Part shown: piece by piece, positions 13,491-25,189 of the stretch
Layout of the letters: every line of letters begins with the position of its first letter
Position numbering within the stretch: the first letter of the stretch is position 1
Assembly (NCBI RefSeq): GCF_032854445.1
Contig: NC_088302.1
Location: forward strand, 5,451,338-5,515,337
Length of the DNA: 64,000 nt
Direction: 5' to 3'
DNA from: Liolophura sinensis
Taxonomy: Eukaryota > Mollusca > Polyplacophora > Chitonida > Chitonidae
Position numbers and translations under genes: made by a program
Notes under the pieces: model-generated
Database searches by the model: none
The model's input: only the letters and a program-made list of their open reading frames with translations
What the model was told of the DNA's origin: nothing

Positions 13491-14225
13491 ACAGTCGTAA
13501 AAGTCAAAATGGATAAATTAAGCAGCTCAATAAATTACACTTGAATGGTTTTACTTCTTGTAAGAAACATGTACAAAAATTCGTTGGCACGAATTTCAGG
13601 ATCATACGCAGCAAACTCTTTTGACACTAAATTCATTTTAATGGTAGTGGAACACTTCTGGCAGAATCGCGCGGATAACACCTTAATTATACTGTGGAGT
13701 CGCTGACCACCATGCATCAAACAGAAATAACAGCAACAAAGATTTATCTGTTTGCTTGGAGTACTCAAGAATATTGTGCTGGGATGTCCATCCATACCAT
13801 TAGAGGTCAATCATGACTGGACTGTTGACAAAACGTCTAAAGGTTGTATATGAACCCTGGCATTACCAATGAGGTCTGTGATCCAGAATTACCCACGGCA
13901 GATTCACACTTGTGCTGTGACAAGTGGGACTACGGATATGCAGGTTAGGAACCATTGCAAGGCTTGCTGCCTTCTTTCTTCCAAAACCAAAGATATGATT
14001 TTTAGCACTCCTGTTTAACTCTGTAAAAATAAGCAGAAGAGAACTGCTAACATCTAGACATTGTCACATTTCACGGAAGAAATCTGGCAGCCGTACAAAA
14101 GACACAACTAATCAAACATAAATCCAGGTACAACCTAACAAATTAAGTGAAGATAAACAGTGTGACAAATCAGTCCAAGCACTGGGAAAACCTATCCCCA
14201 AAACTATTCTCACTTACTGTTTCCT

Positions 14226-14346
14226 TAATGAGGCTCCCCAGGGCTCTGCCCGGTTTCCTCCCAACATAATGCTGGCCACCGTCGTATAAGTGAAATATTC
14301 TTGAGTACGGCGTAAAACACCAATCAAATAAATAAATAAATAAATA
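14226..14346 (+). mobile_element. SINE family A copy with AAAT tail
   Basis: Sense-strand 3' half: GGGCTCTGCCCGGTTTCCTC, ATAATGCTGGCCACCGTCG, TAAGTGAAATATTCTTGAGT, CACCAATCAAATAAATAAATAAATA. 5' truncated. Confidence 0.85.
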
Positions 14347-15437
14347 TTGTTGTAGAATTTTGTTCATTAAAAGCATTTAAAAGGATAAAATATTACGGCC
14401 TTTATGAATCATGTCTACTGCAGACCACTTTCTCCATAAGATTTAGAATTTCCCCCATCTCTCTATGTAACATTTTGCTATTTTCCGTAAAATCATCTCT
14501 TATAAAATACTTTAGGATCATTTTAGTTAGTTTTAATGGATTTTAGGTACCAAAACAATATGAGAAACGTACAGATAATATAATCTCAAAATGTAAACAA
14601 GAGTGTTTGTGGCCACAGTTCCCAACTACAATTAACTTAGGGTGTACATTTTTTTGACGTCAGGTACACTATAAAGCACACAAAGCCGATGGGATATTTT
14701 ATCAATGAAGAATACAAACAAGTCAGTCTGCACCTTACAGGGTATCTTCAAAGCTAACACTTGCATTTGTACACCATTACGTGCAAAATGACTATTTTCT
14801 CTCTGAACGGTCGGTAAGATATTGCAATTTGAAAAGTAACATTTTTTATTCTGGTTTATCGGGTGTAAAGTCACAGGTGGAAGGCACTGGCTGTGACCAT
14901 GTATGTGACAATTATTCACTCACCCTCATTCTTCCTATTTTTGGGACAGATATTAGTAGTGTTCAAAGTAGAATATGACACTTCTTTACCAGCCTTTTGG
15001 AAAAGTAAATATATGAGTATGTTGTTCATTAGATGGTGTAACCATGTGAGAAAAAAGAAACTCAACATTCCTGCTACAATTACATATATTGGCTAAAATG
15101 AGCAGGTCAGGTGTCTCAAAACTTAGAAGAATCAGGCAAATACGGAGTCATTAGGTATGTGCGTACATATAGAGTGTCTTCTTGTGGCAGGGTGAGTCCA
15201 TGCCACCAAAGTGCTTCTGTGAACATGTAGCCACTAATTTAATAATTTGAGTGAGTGATTATGGCTTATTGCAACACTGGCAATGTATTTCATGGGGATT
15301 GAATAGTTAAAGTATACATGTACATACTTTCTAGGTTGAAAGATGAGAAAAATGCTAAAAAACAGCTTAAGTTTGCATAAAACACCAGCATTTGTGTAGA
15401 CAACAGAAACTATAAATATCTAACCCTGTTAAAGTGC

Positions 15438-18400
15438 TCAAGTCTCATTCTTCTTGTTCAGATGAACTTTCTTGTGGACATCTCTCCATATGTTGGGATC
15501 ATCTTGGCAGGCAAGCTCCCCCAGCTTCTCTCTGGCTGATTTCCCGAGGGTGGGGCTGGACAGTAGCTGGCTCCAGTGAGACGTCAAGCACACAAAACTC
15601 TGGGTACTGGCCGCTTTGTTGGGGTGCGGCCTGAAAGGTGAATGAAAAATATGCGAGACAAAAATATATATTTGAGTAAAATTTGACACTTTCTCGCCAT
15701 AAAAAAAAACAAACATTCAGTTGAAGTATCAAGGTGATAATTTAGTTATGAATCTGGTGATGTCTTTGTAAATCCATACATTAAAGGAAAAGTCTAAATA
15801 CTTAACACTTATCGTGCTGTGTGAGTGAGTGAGTGAGTGAGTGCTTGGGGTTTAACTGTGATGTGTGTAATACGTCCATCATCTTGTTATTACACAACAT
15901 GGACAATGATGTAATACGTCCATCTTGTTGTTATTACACAACATGGACAATGATGTAATACGTCCATCATCTTGCCCAGGTAATGTTTGACTTTTTTAGT
16001 TATGTCATTGGTGGTTTACACTGTACTCTGAGAGTATTTCACTTATGTGATGGTGGCCAGCATTATGGTGGGAGAAAACTGGGCACACCCCGAGGGAAAC
16101 CCACGACCATCCACAAGTTGCTGGCAGGATTATTCAAGGAATTAATCAAAACTGTTTTGATAATATATATATGTTTTAATTTATACAAACATGTACTATG
16201 AGAATAAATTACACAGTAATATTTGAGAACAAGAAAAGCAGTTGTCTTGAAAAGTGAATAGTATTATCAACTGTTCACTCTGAGTTGTAATTTATCCTTC
16301 GTCTTTCCCTCTACCAATACATGTACGTACTGTACATGAACCCATAAACTGTGTGAGGCCTTTCTCAGGGCCTGGCATAAAGGCAGGCTCAGAATGAATG
16401 AATGAATGAATGAATGAGTATACAATGGCAATGCTTCATCCATGTCATCCGAGAAGCAATGCACCAACGCAAGGGAGATAACCACTGATGGTAAGTCCTG
16501 AAGAAGACAGGCTAGGCAATTTGTTTGTTAAACTGTATTATTATACCTAATGTAAATTTATCGTTTCCCCATTGGATAATATCACGTCACGTGGGGTTCA
16601 GCATTTCGTAATGTTGCACACTGTGACGTCATTAAGGAAACAAATGCAATGTAGCACGCTAAACGGTCTTCATCACATTTATTTTTGGTTGCGCTTAGGT
16701 AGTCTCCCCTTTGAGTCACATCTGCCGTCTGTTTTAAGAGTTGCTCTTTGACAGTCATTGTTTTTGACAGGTCATCAAGTCACGAAAGGCAACAGAAATA
16801 AAGTTTTGAGTGATGGGTTATCAGGTATTATCAAATTATTGCATGTTTCAGAGTGGAACATCGTAATTTGTCAGCTCTCGACAGCTAATATACAAGCACT
16901 CAGCTATATTATCTGTGTGTACAGTGTGTGTACTCCACACTGATCATAATTCAGTCTCATCTACCCACCCAGGTAACCAGTTATTCCAGGTAATGCTGGT
17001 CTTACCTCCAGGTGTACAGTGGGTGTACTCCAGACTGATCATACTCCAGTCTCATCTACCCACCCAGGTAACCAGTTATTCCAGGTAATGCTGGTCTTAC
17101 CTCCAGGTGTACAGTGGGTGTACTCCAGACTGATCATACTCCAGTCTCATCTACCCACCCAGATAACCAGTAACTCCAGGTAATGCTGGTCTTACCTCCA
17201 GGTGTACAGTGTGTGTACTCCAGACTGATCATACTCTAGTCTCACTCCCCTCCCAGGTAACCAGTTATTCCAGGTAATGCTGGTCTTACCTCCAGGTGTA
17301 CAGTGTGTGTACTCCAGACTGATCATAATCTAGTCTCACTCCCCTCCCAGGTAACCAGTTATTCCAGGTAATGCTGGTCTTACCTCCAGGTGTACTGTGG
17401 GTGTACTCCAGACTGATCATACTCCAGTCTCATCTACCCACCCAGATAACCAGTAACTCAAGGTAATGCTGGTCTTACCTCCAGGTGTACAGTGTGTGTA
17501 CTCCAGACTGATCATACTCTAGTCTCACTCCCCTCCCAGGTAACCAGTTATTCCAGGTAATGCTGGTCTTACCTCCAGGTGTACAGTGTGTGTACTCCAG
17601 ACTAATCATACTCCAGTCTCATCTACCCACCCAGGTAACCAGTAACTCCAGGTAATGCTAGTCTTACCTCCAGGTGTACAGTGGGTGTACTCCAGGCTGA
17701 CCATATTCTAGCCTCATTTCCCCACCCCAGGTAACCAGTAACTCCAGGTAATGCTGGAAAAAGGTGTCTGACATGCCCGACACCTGAGAAAGTAAGCTGG
17801 TATTAGCGTTTAAAAGAGCTCTGAAAATAAAAGAAATCAACATTTACCTCTGTGATGGATGATTGTGAACAATTACAGCTAAATTGCAGAAAGGCAATGA
17901 AACATAACACAGGATAATAATTGGTCTCCGAAATACATCTCACCTGAGAAACTCAAATTTCCACAGCACTGGACAAATGGAATTCTTCTTTCACCAGAAA
18001 ATAACAATCATCATGTATGAATGAATGAAAAAGTATGTTTTAATACACTGTGGCAATACTGTAGCTGTGTCATGGTCAGAAAATGTTTGTACCAGGAGAC
18101 ATTCTGTCATGGAAATAAGTACTGAGAAATATACTGAGATGCAATCTAATTCCAATCTAATTTGATGGAAGCAGCCATTGTGAGAGATAAGAGATCATTT
18201 TGGCACTGCGGTGTACTTATAGGGCTCTCCATTTTTCTTGGTGTGGTTATTTTAAAGCATGATTCTGAATTGTGTTACTAGCTTTATAAAGAAACTATTT
18301 CCTACAAGAACATTTTCCCCCAAGAAATTAGAAATGTTGCTTTGCCTTGTTTTAGTCTTCCCAAGATCTGACTGAAATATATTTAACCTCAATTATTCAT

Positions 18401-21400
18401 TCCTTTGTGTGATTCTATATCATGCATGTTGTCATTCAATTACCCTAGATGAGCTAAAATTTCAACCAACAAAATGCATATCTTGAGGCAATTAAATGAC
18501 ATAAAAACTCACTTTTAAAGCTGGAATTTGCTTTTTTCATCCTATTCATCATCCTATTTCCAAACATCACTTTTCTAAAATCAATAAAACTCTCAGAATC
18601 TGGAAACATGAGCACCTTTCCATGGACAAAATTATAGCTCATTTCTGGTAAATTTACATACTGATAGTTGAACCCAGAGTGGGAAGACTGATACATTAAT
18701 TAAACAGAGCGTCTATTTATTTTTTTAGTTTTATTCCAGAAAATATCACTTATATAACAGCGACCAGCATTATGATGGGAGGAAACTGGACAGAGCCCAG
18801 AGAGACGCACGACCACTTACAGGTTGCTGGCAGAAATCCCAACGTACGACCACAGAGGAAGCCAGGATGAGCTGGACGTGAACTCACAGGGACTGCATTG
18901 GTGAGAGGCTTGTGGATGATCTTTGTTCAATGCTGTACTCAACAATACTAGACATGCCTGTTCAATTTATCTCAATTTCTCCTTAATTCACAGTTGAAAT
19001 GTCATACATTTGCCTGAGTAGGGAGATTGCCACAACCTGAATGTGAGCAATGTCAAGAATTTTAATGATTTGCAGTCTTTGGCTATTATTTCACTATCTC
19101 TATAACTTACTTTTCCTGTCAACCACCTTGGAATAATTAAATTTCATTATAACATTATAATTTAATTAAATTTGTATGATTTAATTCCGTATCTGGAGAA
19201 TAAAGTGAAATAAAACTGGCTCTCTTTCATTGTTTCCAGGACGTTTCTGCCCCGAACAATTACACTGCTTGAGAGACTGTGAAGATGTTCAGCCCAGTCA
19301 ATGTAGTATTATGTACAAGCAGCGTTACAGAAGATTCAGTGTAATTAACTATTTAATGGATACTTTACGTCATAATGGAGAATTTATTATCCATACGATA
19401 TCAGTGACATCTGTCCACAGCAAACCGTTGCACCTCACCAAGCACCTGACTGTTCTCCGTACCAAAAACCCCGGGAAAATCACCAGAGCTTCAATTCCAA
19501 CCCACAACAAATTCTCAGCCTTACCATTTTTAACACACTTCATGACCATACCTTGAATTGGAGCTGATAATCCATGAGGTCACTTGTTGTTTCACACGAT
19601 CTGATTCACCAACGCTGTCCCATTGGTCAGACAAGACCATGCTGAGGATCACATCCTGTCAACAGCATTCGGAGAGAAAACACAATTTATTTTACAAGCT
19701 GTAAAAACATAATCAGGCATAAGTTACACCTGCAAAGCTGACAGCTAAACCAGAGAACACAGCAACATACCTATATTTCATTTCTATTGCTGTAAACAAT
19801 CCTAACTGATGGAATGATAGACTGATGAACTGATGGATTCTGTTACTGGTCTTTAACATTGTACTCACGAGTATTTCTTTGTACAGAAATGTACAGTCCA
19901 GTTCAAAGAAAGATACCAGATGTCCAACACAAGTGAATAAAGCTTACCCATCCATTAGCCAAGGATGCCAGCTGCTTACATAATCCTGAGACATATTCAA
20001 CAAACCTGCATGAGAACACACAAAAAATAATAATGATTAAGTTTTCAATGAACTGGATTTAATTCATTTATTTGAAACAGAAATTGAACATGTCTTTCAA
20101 ATAACATCATGACAACATGACTGAATAAGAATAGGAGAAGTACTTGATAATGATAAATTATCAATTCATGAAAAAGAACATAAATTTATCATTAATAATT
20201 GATGAAGTCACTAAAATACACAGTTCAGAAGATAATTTCTGACATGATGAGATAAAAACTACTCACTGCCTAATTCCACCATCTTTTCGCGTCGTGAAAT
20301 GCAACTTTCCATGTAATTTATGCACATTTTTAATTTGAGTTTGAAGACTACATTGGTTGGATAGCCCAATTTCAGGGCTTCACAACAAGTAACATTTTAT
20401 CAGTCTACACAGAATAATGCTCTCAGAATGTGCTTGAATAAACACCTAGTAAAGAATCAAAAAGGTTAAAGAATTACAGTACAGTGTTGCAAGTTTCTGT
20501 CTGTATATGCTCCACAGATATGCAATTTAACTTGAGTGTCATTGAAAACAGGATATCTGTTGATGTGAAGTTTTAAATAAGGAATTGTTTATTTACCAAA
20601 AGCTAAGTTTGGCCATTACCTGTTGCCATGATCTGAATGAATTTTAAGCTGTTGGACGAGGTGTTGAAGGAGTTGTTCCCCCTGACATACAGCCAGTGAT
20701 CTCCCCTGATGTGTCTCAGGTGTATGCTGTATTATGGTACTGATGAGATCAGCTGTCCGAGCCATTGCTTTACAACAGGCTATCCCTGAACATTCCTGAA
20801 TAAAAGCAGGAAAACACACCATTGCTAAGCATCACATATCTGTTTCGCCTATAACTTTTCAAAAAAGATTTTATAAATCAATCTATATAGACTTCATCGG
20901 AAGAATTCTGATGTAAAAATTCCAGTCCATCACATTCAAGTATAACAGTTTCTAAGAAAAACATTTAAAGAAAAACTTAATGATAATTTTATTCTGGATG
21001 GAAATGTCACCTTAAAACAATCAGAAAAAGACAAAAAATTGTTTTCATCTTGCTGGTTACACCACGGTGTATGAGGCATCTGACTAAATAGGGGACCTCT
21101 GGCTGAGTTCCCAGTCATGTCATGTCTCAGGCTTTTGGGGTCAGCACATGTACGTTTGCTTGGTGCATAGGACAAATTTCATGGTGGCGTGCCGAAAGAA
21201 TCTTCGAAAATGGCATGACCAAGACCTAGGTGAACAAAGCAAACAAACAAAGAAATAAATCCTCTCACTGTTATCAGGGAAGACAGGGATGTGTCTTCTA
21301 AGCTGTACAGCTCCATCACTTCTTCAAACAGCTGATCTGTGATGTAAGGATTCTGTAGAAGGTTCTGAATAACAAGAAAAATCTCTGCTGTGACTTCATA

Positions 21401-24282
21401 CCACATCGCGGGACACGACAATCTTTATATCCACTTACTAAGTGAACATCCTTCACTACACCTTTGATATCACTCAGAGATCACCATAAATTCTAAGATT
21501 ATTATTCTATTTGATTACTGTTGGATGCCACCTCCTTGGGAACCTTTCACTTTATCCAACGGCGGTCAGTATTATGACTGGAGAAAACCACAGTGCTTTG
21601 GTGTTCAGACAGTTACTTTCCCACAGGTAACGTACACATCTGCATGTTATACTAGTGCACAAAAGTTGTCTTCAATGAACCATACACATACAAGTATTGT
21701 CAGCAGCAGGGAATTGCATTTAAACAGCATGGGAGGTTCTTGGGAAGATATTTAATGGACTTCTGATTAAATAATGTGACTCAATATCATTACCACATTC
21801 CTAACAAGTTTTGGCATGGAACAAAAGAGCAGATCCCTGGCTACAGTACTGTATGGTTCCCATCCTCACAGCTTTAGCGGTTTACTCATAAAAATGATAA
21901 GATAAAAATGTGACCTGGACGAAATGTTTAAATATGTTATCATTCACACTGATTTTAAGCCTCAATTGAAGCATTAGGTGTTTCATTTATTTATTTGATT
22001 GGTGTTTTATGCCGCACTCATAAGAATATTTCACTTATACGACGGCGGCCAGCATTATGGTAGGAGGAAACCTGCCCAAGCCCGGGGGAAACCCACGACG
22101 GTCCGCAGGTTGCTGCCTGACCTTCTTAGGTGTTTTAACACTGCTGACAAGAACTAAATAAATAACACCTTCTCTGCAGTTATGAAAAGACCTGTTGGAG
22201 CAAATTGGTCTGGGCAGACACTGGTTATAAAGGTCTACACAAACACTAGTTGCAAAGTTCTGCAAATAGTGCATATAAAGGTCTGTAAACAGCCCTAGAA
22301 CTGTGTCAAAGTTTTCTTGACAAAGCCCCCTTACCCTTCTCAGTATCTGTGTGGCTACCTTGAGCACCTCCCCACTCAGTTCCATACATGTGGCAGGCTT
22401 CAGGTAAATCCCTAACAAGCGCACCTGTTTGTCCAGAGCCAGGTAACAGCCCTTCTCCTCTGCTTGTTTGCAGACCTGTGGAAACAATGGTGGCAAGGTC
22501 AGAAACATGCTGCAATGGTTTTCTTTCCACAACAGACTCACACATGAACATGTTTACAATGTATCATTTCCTTACAGTGAATGACCCACATTATCTTTCT
22601 CGCAGTAAGCAGCAAACAATAAGCCACTTACTTTACCCATTAACCCTCCACAATACCTGGCTGGAGTAAGCCACCCACATTACCACCTGTACTACCTGTT
22701 CACAGTCAGCAGCCTACAATAAGCCACTTAAATTACCAGTTAACCATCCATAGTACCTGTTCACCTCCCCCACCTCCCCCCCTCCACAACACCAACCACC
22801 ATCCCAACTTTCATTTAGCCTCCCACATTACCTGTTCACCTCCACCTCACCAACACCAACCCCCGCCCCACCTTTCACTTAGCCACCCACATTACCTGTT
22901 CACCTCCCCCCCCACCCAAAACACCAACCACCACCCCAACTTTCATTTAGCCTCCCACATTACCTGTTCACCTCCACCTCACCAACACCCGCCCCACCTT
23001 TCACTTAGCCACCCACATTACCTGTTCACCTCCCCCCACCAACACCAACCCCGCCTTTCATTTAGCCACCCACATTACCTGTTCACCTCCCCCCCACCAC
23101 CAACACCAACCCCTGCCCCACCTTTTATTTAGCCTCCCACATGACCTGTTCACCTCCCCCTCACCAACACCAACCCCCGCCCCACCTTTCACTTAGCCAC
23201 CCACATTACCTGTTCACCTCCCCCCACCAACACCAACCCCGCCTTTCATTTGGCCTCCCACATTACCTGTTCACATTTCCCCACCAACACCAACCCCCTC
23301 CCCACCTTTCATTTAGCCACTGACATTACCTGTTCACCCCCTACACCAATACCAACCCCCACCCCACCTTTCATTTAGCCACCAATATTACCTGTTCACC
23401 CCCCCACCCCCCAACCAACACCGACCCCACCCCACCTTTCATTTAGTCTCCCACACTACCTGTTCACCTCCCCCTCACCAACACCAACCCCCGCCCCATG
23501 TTTCATTTAGCCACCCACATTACCTGTTCACCTCCCCCCCAACCAACACCGACCCCCACCCCACCTTTCATTTAGCCACTGACATTACCTGTTCACCCCC
23601 CTACACCGATACCAACCCCCACCCCACCTTTCATTTAGCCACCCACGTTACCTGTTCACCTCCCCCTAACCAACACCTCCCCCCATCCCACCTTTCATTT
23701 AGCCTCATACATTACCTGTTCACCTCCCCCTCATCAACACCAACCCCTGCCCCACGTTTCATTTAGCCACCCACATTACCTGTTCACCTCCCCCCCAACC
23801 AACACTGACCCCCACCCCACCTTCCATTTAGCCACCAAGATTACCTGTTCCCCACCTACACCAATACCAACCCAAGCCCCACCTTTCACATTTAGCCTCC
23901 CACACTACCTGTTCACCTTCCCCGCCGCCCAACCAACACCAACCTCCGCCCCACCTTTAGCCACCCACATTACCTGTTCCCCCCCCTACACCAATACCAA
24001 CCCAAGCCTCACCTTCCATTTAGCCTCCCACATTACCTGTTCACCTTTTCCCCAACCAACACCAACCCCACCCCACCTTTCATTTAGCCTCCTACATTAC
24101 CTGTTCACAGTAGGCTGCCCACTTGACTGCATTCTGGAGTGCCTGACTCCCCCAGTTTTCAGCTTCTTTTCCACAAGACTGAGAGAGAATCTCACCAAAT
24201 GATAGGACATTCTTCATAATAGCAGAAATTGACATCTTATTAGCCTCATGACAGCCCACTTTGAAAGACGAAATTATAGCTC
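15438..24282 (-). CDS. FANCF: Putative FANCF (Fanconi anaemia core complex subunit), multi-exon
   Basis: Exons on the minus strand, all with GT/AG borders and matching phases: 24101-24282, 22122-22475 (or 22335-22475), 21269-21364, 20620-20795, 19948-20005, 19552-19655, 15438-15630 (stop). Family call: the N-terminus MSISAIMKNVLSFGEIL, with Trp-(10)-KWAAY, matches human FANCF (FSELL…W-(10)-QWARY) with identical F-to-W and W-to-W spacing, then AL-D/E-x-x-V/L. The C-terminal LTSHWSQLL aligns with the human LSIWTDLLL. Starting at the Met at 24235 with the long exon 22122-22475 gives 371 residues against 374 in human. FANCF is an all-helical adaptor bridging FANCA/G to FANCC/E in the core complex that promotes FANCD2/FANCI monoubiquitination at crosslinks. 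The middle is poorly conserved, so a different helical protein is not excluded. Confidence 0.55.
15815..15862 (-). mobile_element. SINE family B tail with GTGA microsatellite
   Basis: Contains (GTGA)n followed by GTGCTTGGGGTTTAAC. This is the reverse complement of the 3' end of the tRNA-derived SINE at 61608-61830 (…ACGTTGAACCCCAAGCAC). Only the tail is present. Confidence 0.6.
15865..15977. repeat. Short tandem duplication, about 57 bp, two and a half copies
   Basis: GTAATACGTCCATC followed by CTTGTTATTACACAACATGG and ACAATGAT repeats twice with a third partial start. It lies in the last intron of the FANCF-like gene, between two SINE pieces. Confidence 0.8.
15985..16133 (-). mobile_element. 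SINE family A copy
   Basis: Plus-strand text GTCATTGGTGGTTTACACTG, GTGATGGTGGCCAGCATTAT, GGTGGGAGAAAAC and GAGGGAAACCCACGACCATCC identifies a minus-strand copy in the last FANCF-like intron. Confidence 0.75.
16391..16418. repeat. (GAAT)n microsatellite
   Basis: AATGAATGAATGAATGAATG tract, about seven tetranucleotide units. Confidence 0.9.
16915..17760. repeat. 95-bp minisatellite, about nine copies
   Basis: The landmark AATGCTGGTCTTACCTCCAG recurs about every 95 bp from near 16990 to 17750, with GTGTACTCCAGACTGATCAT and CCCAGGTAACCAG between. Copies differ by a few bases; one subtype has CACTCCCCTCCCAG in place of CATCTACCCACCCAG. The array sits in the 3.9-kb last intron of the FANCF-like gene. 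Read on the gene strand, each unit contains CTGGAG|GTAAGACC, close to an ideal 5' splice site. Confidence 0.9.
18713..18912 (-). mobile_element. SINE family A copy reaching the tRNA-like head
   Basis: Minus-strand copy covering the tail, body (CCAGCATTATGATGGGAGG, CACGACCACTTACAGG) and the head-side sequence AAGCCAGGATGAGCTGG, TGAACTCACAGGGACTGC, TTGGTGAGAGGC. The last part is the reverse complement of the tRNA-like B-box region. Confidence 0.75.
21500..21600 (-). mobile_element. Diverged SINE family A fragment
   Basis: Weak match: TTTGATTACTGTTGG, then CAACGGCGGTCAGTATTATG and ACTGGAGAAAACC. Too diverged to set ends exactly. Confidence 0.4.
21985..22118 (-). mobile_element. SINE family A copy abutting a FANCF-like exon
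   Basis: Well preserved: TTATTTATTTGATTGGTG, ATACGACGGCGGCCAGCATT, GGGGGAAACCCACGACGG, GTCCGCAGGTTGCTGCCTGA. Its inner end lies within a few bases of the proposed exon end at 22122, so the GTCAGG donor used in the long-exon model may come from the SINE itself. Confidence 0.85.
22122..22475 (-). CDS. FANCF: FANCF-like second conserved exon, 3' end ambiguous
   Basis: Acceptor TTGTTTCCACAG at 22476. The start, VCKQAEEKGCYLALDKQVR, continues the FANCF alignment. Two in-phase donors are possible: a strong one at 22335 (AGAAGG|GTAAGG), giving 47 codons, or a weak one at 22122 (AAGAAG|GTCAGG), giving 118 codons and a total length like human FANCF. The weak donor lies exactly where a SINE family A copy begins. 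The open frame runs on into the SINE, but those residues are not protein. Confidence 0.5.
22660..24100. repeat. 60-65 bp minisatellite carrying splice-donor copies, about 22 units
   Basis: The unit on the plus strand is CCCACATTACCTGTTCACC, C-rich CCCCCCACCAACACCAACC, then CCGCCCCACCTTTCATTTAG. It fills the intron right after the exon 24101-24282. On the gene strand each unit reads GGTGAACAG|GTAATGTGGG, nearly identical to the real exon end and donor TGTGAACAG|GTAATGTAGG, and is followed by several runs of four to six G. The array therefore looks like an expansion seeded by the true 5' splice site. Confidence 0.9.
24101..24282 (-). CDS. FANCF: FANCF-like exon carrying the conserved N-terminus
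   Basis: Acceptor CCCATTTCAG, donor GAACAG|GTAATG. The exon encodes 60 residues, including the likely initiator Met at 24235 and the best FANCF match (FGEILSQS, ENWGSQALQNAVKWAAYCEQ). Its last eight bases plus the donor are the seed of the minisatellite that fills the following intron. Confidence 0.6.
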
Positions 24283-25115
24283 CTGAAATGGGATAAGTGA
24301 ACTAAAAAAGCGTTTGACAATGACCTTTTCATCGTTACTATCAGTCACATTGTAAGCTTCTGAATGGCATGGCTCATATGTGTGCTGTATCAAGACTTTA
24401 CAGTTACAATCATCATCATGACATGAGCAGCCTATCAAAACCAATACCTGAACATTAGTAAACAGTTAACATATTACATGTATACTCAAACCCTGCCATA
24501 ATGCCCCCTCTTCTAACACCACCCTCACTTAATGCCATGCTCTTTATAGGACAAAACGTATTAAAACCATTAGTTCTGCTCTTGCTGAACTGCCACTGAT
24601 GGCTACCAATGATCTCCTGATAAATGCCACCTAGTGCAAACTATGACTCAGCTCATTGTACTTGATTACTAAAATTGATTAAAGTGAATATGAAGTCAGC
24701 CACTAAAGCTGAATTAATTAATGAAGTAATATTTCAGAAATGTTCCAAAAATGTTTTAAAACTTCTACACTGCTTATCAACAAAATAAATAACAAACAAT
24801 CATCAGCACCTAGGCACTCATTTGGTGACGCCATTTTGCCATGTTATAGCTATCTAGACATCACAAAACGTAGGAGCTCTGCCGTACCATCGGTATGAAA
24901 CAGTATGAAAATGAGAAAATATAAACAATATTATCCAACTAAAGGGTATCAGCTCCTTTCCATGTTCAAAGGACCGACATTTCTTTCAGTTTGGCCCTTG
25001 TTGAGGGCGATGCTTGTGGACATGAGCGTCGTGTTTTAATGGTCCTACTTGTCCTTGTCCTACATGGATGTAAGCATTAGGCCTAGCTGGTTATACCGAC
25101 TTTAGGGAATTTTAC

Positions 25116-25182
25116 CGTACACAGCAGGATCTTCAGACTGATAACGGACTCTTTCATTCAGATTTTGGGAAGATATTTTCAT
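25116..25182 (-). CDS. Candidate upstream first exon of the FANCF-like gene
   Basis: On the minus strand an ATG at 25182 opens 22 codons (MKISSQNLNERVRYQSEDPAVY) and then one base before a GT (TACG|GTAAAAT). The phase matches the acceptor at 24282, so joining gives an uninterrupted frame into the FANCF-like exon. Either this is an N-terminal extension of about 37 residues before the conserved Met at 24235, or it is 5'UTR. The donor is only fair and no similarity supports the peptide. Confidence 0.35.
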
Positions 25183-25189
25183 AATAAAA

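Noticed and set aside
19230-19556. 108-codon plus-strand frame
   Set aside because: It has no family resemblance and lies antisense to a FANCF-like exon border and intron.
22035-22121. C-terminal residues beyond 22122 in the FANCF-like open frame
   Set aside because: They are encoded by the SINE (…GFPPGLGRFPPTIMLAAVV) and recur wherever this SINE is open on that strand.
22660-24100. CRISPR-like or clustered repeat array
   Set aside because: There are no unique spacers, whole units are repeated, and the setting is an intron of an animal gene; this is a minisatellite.
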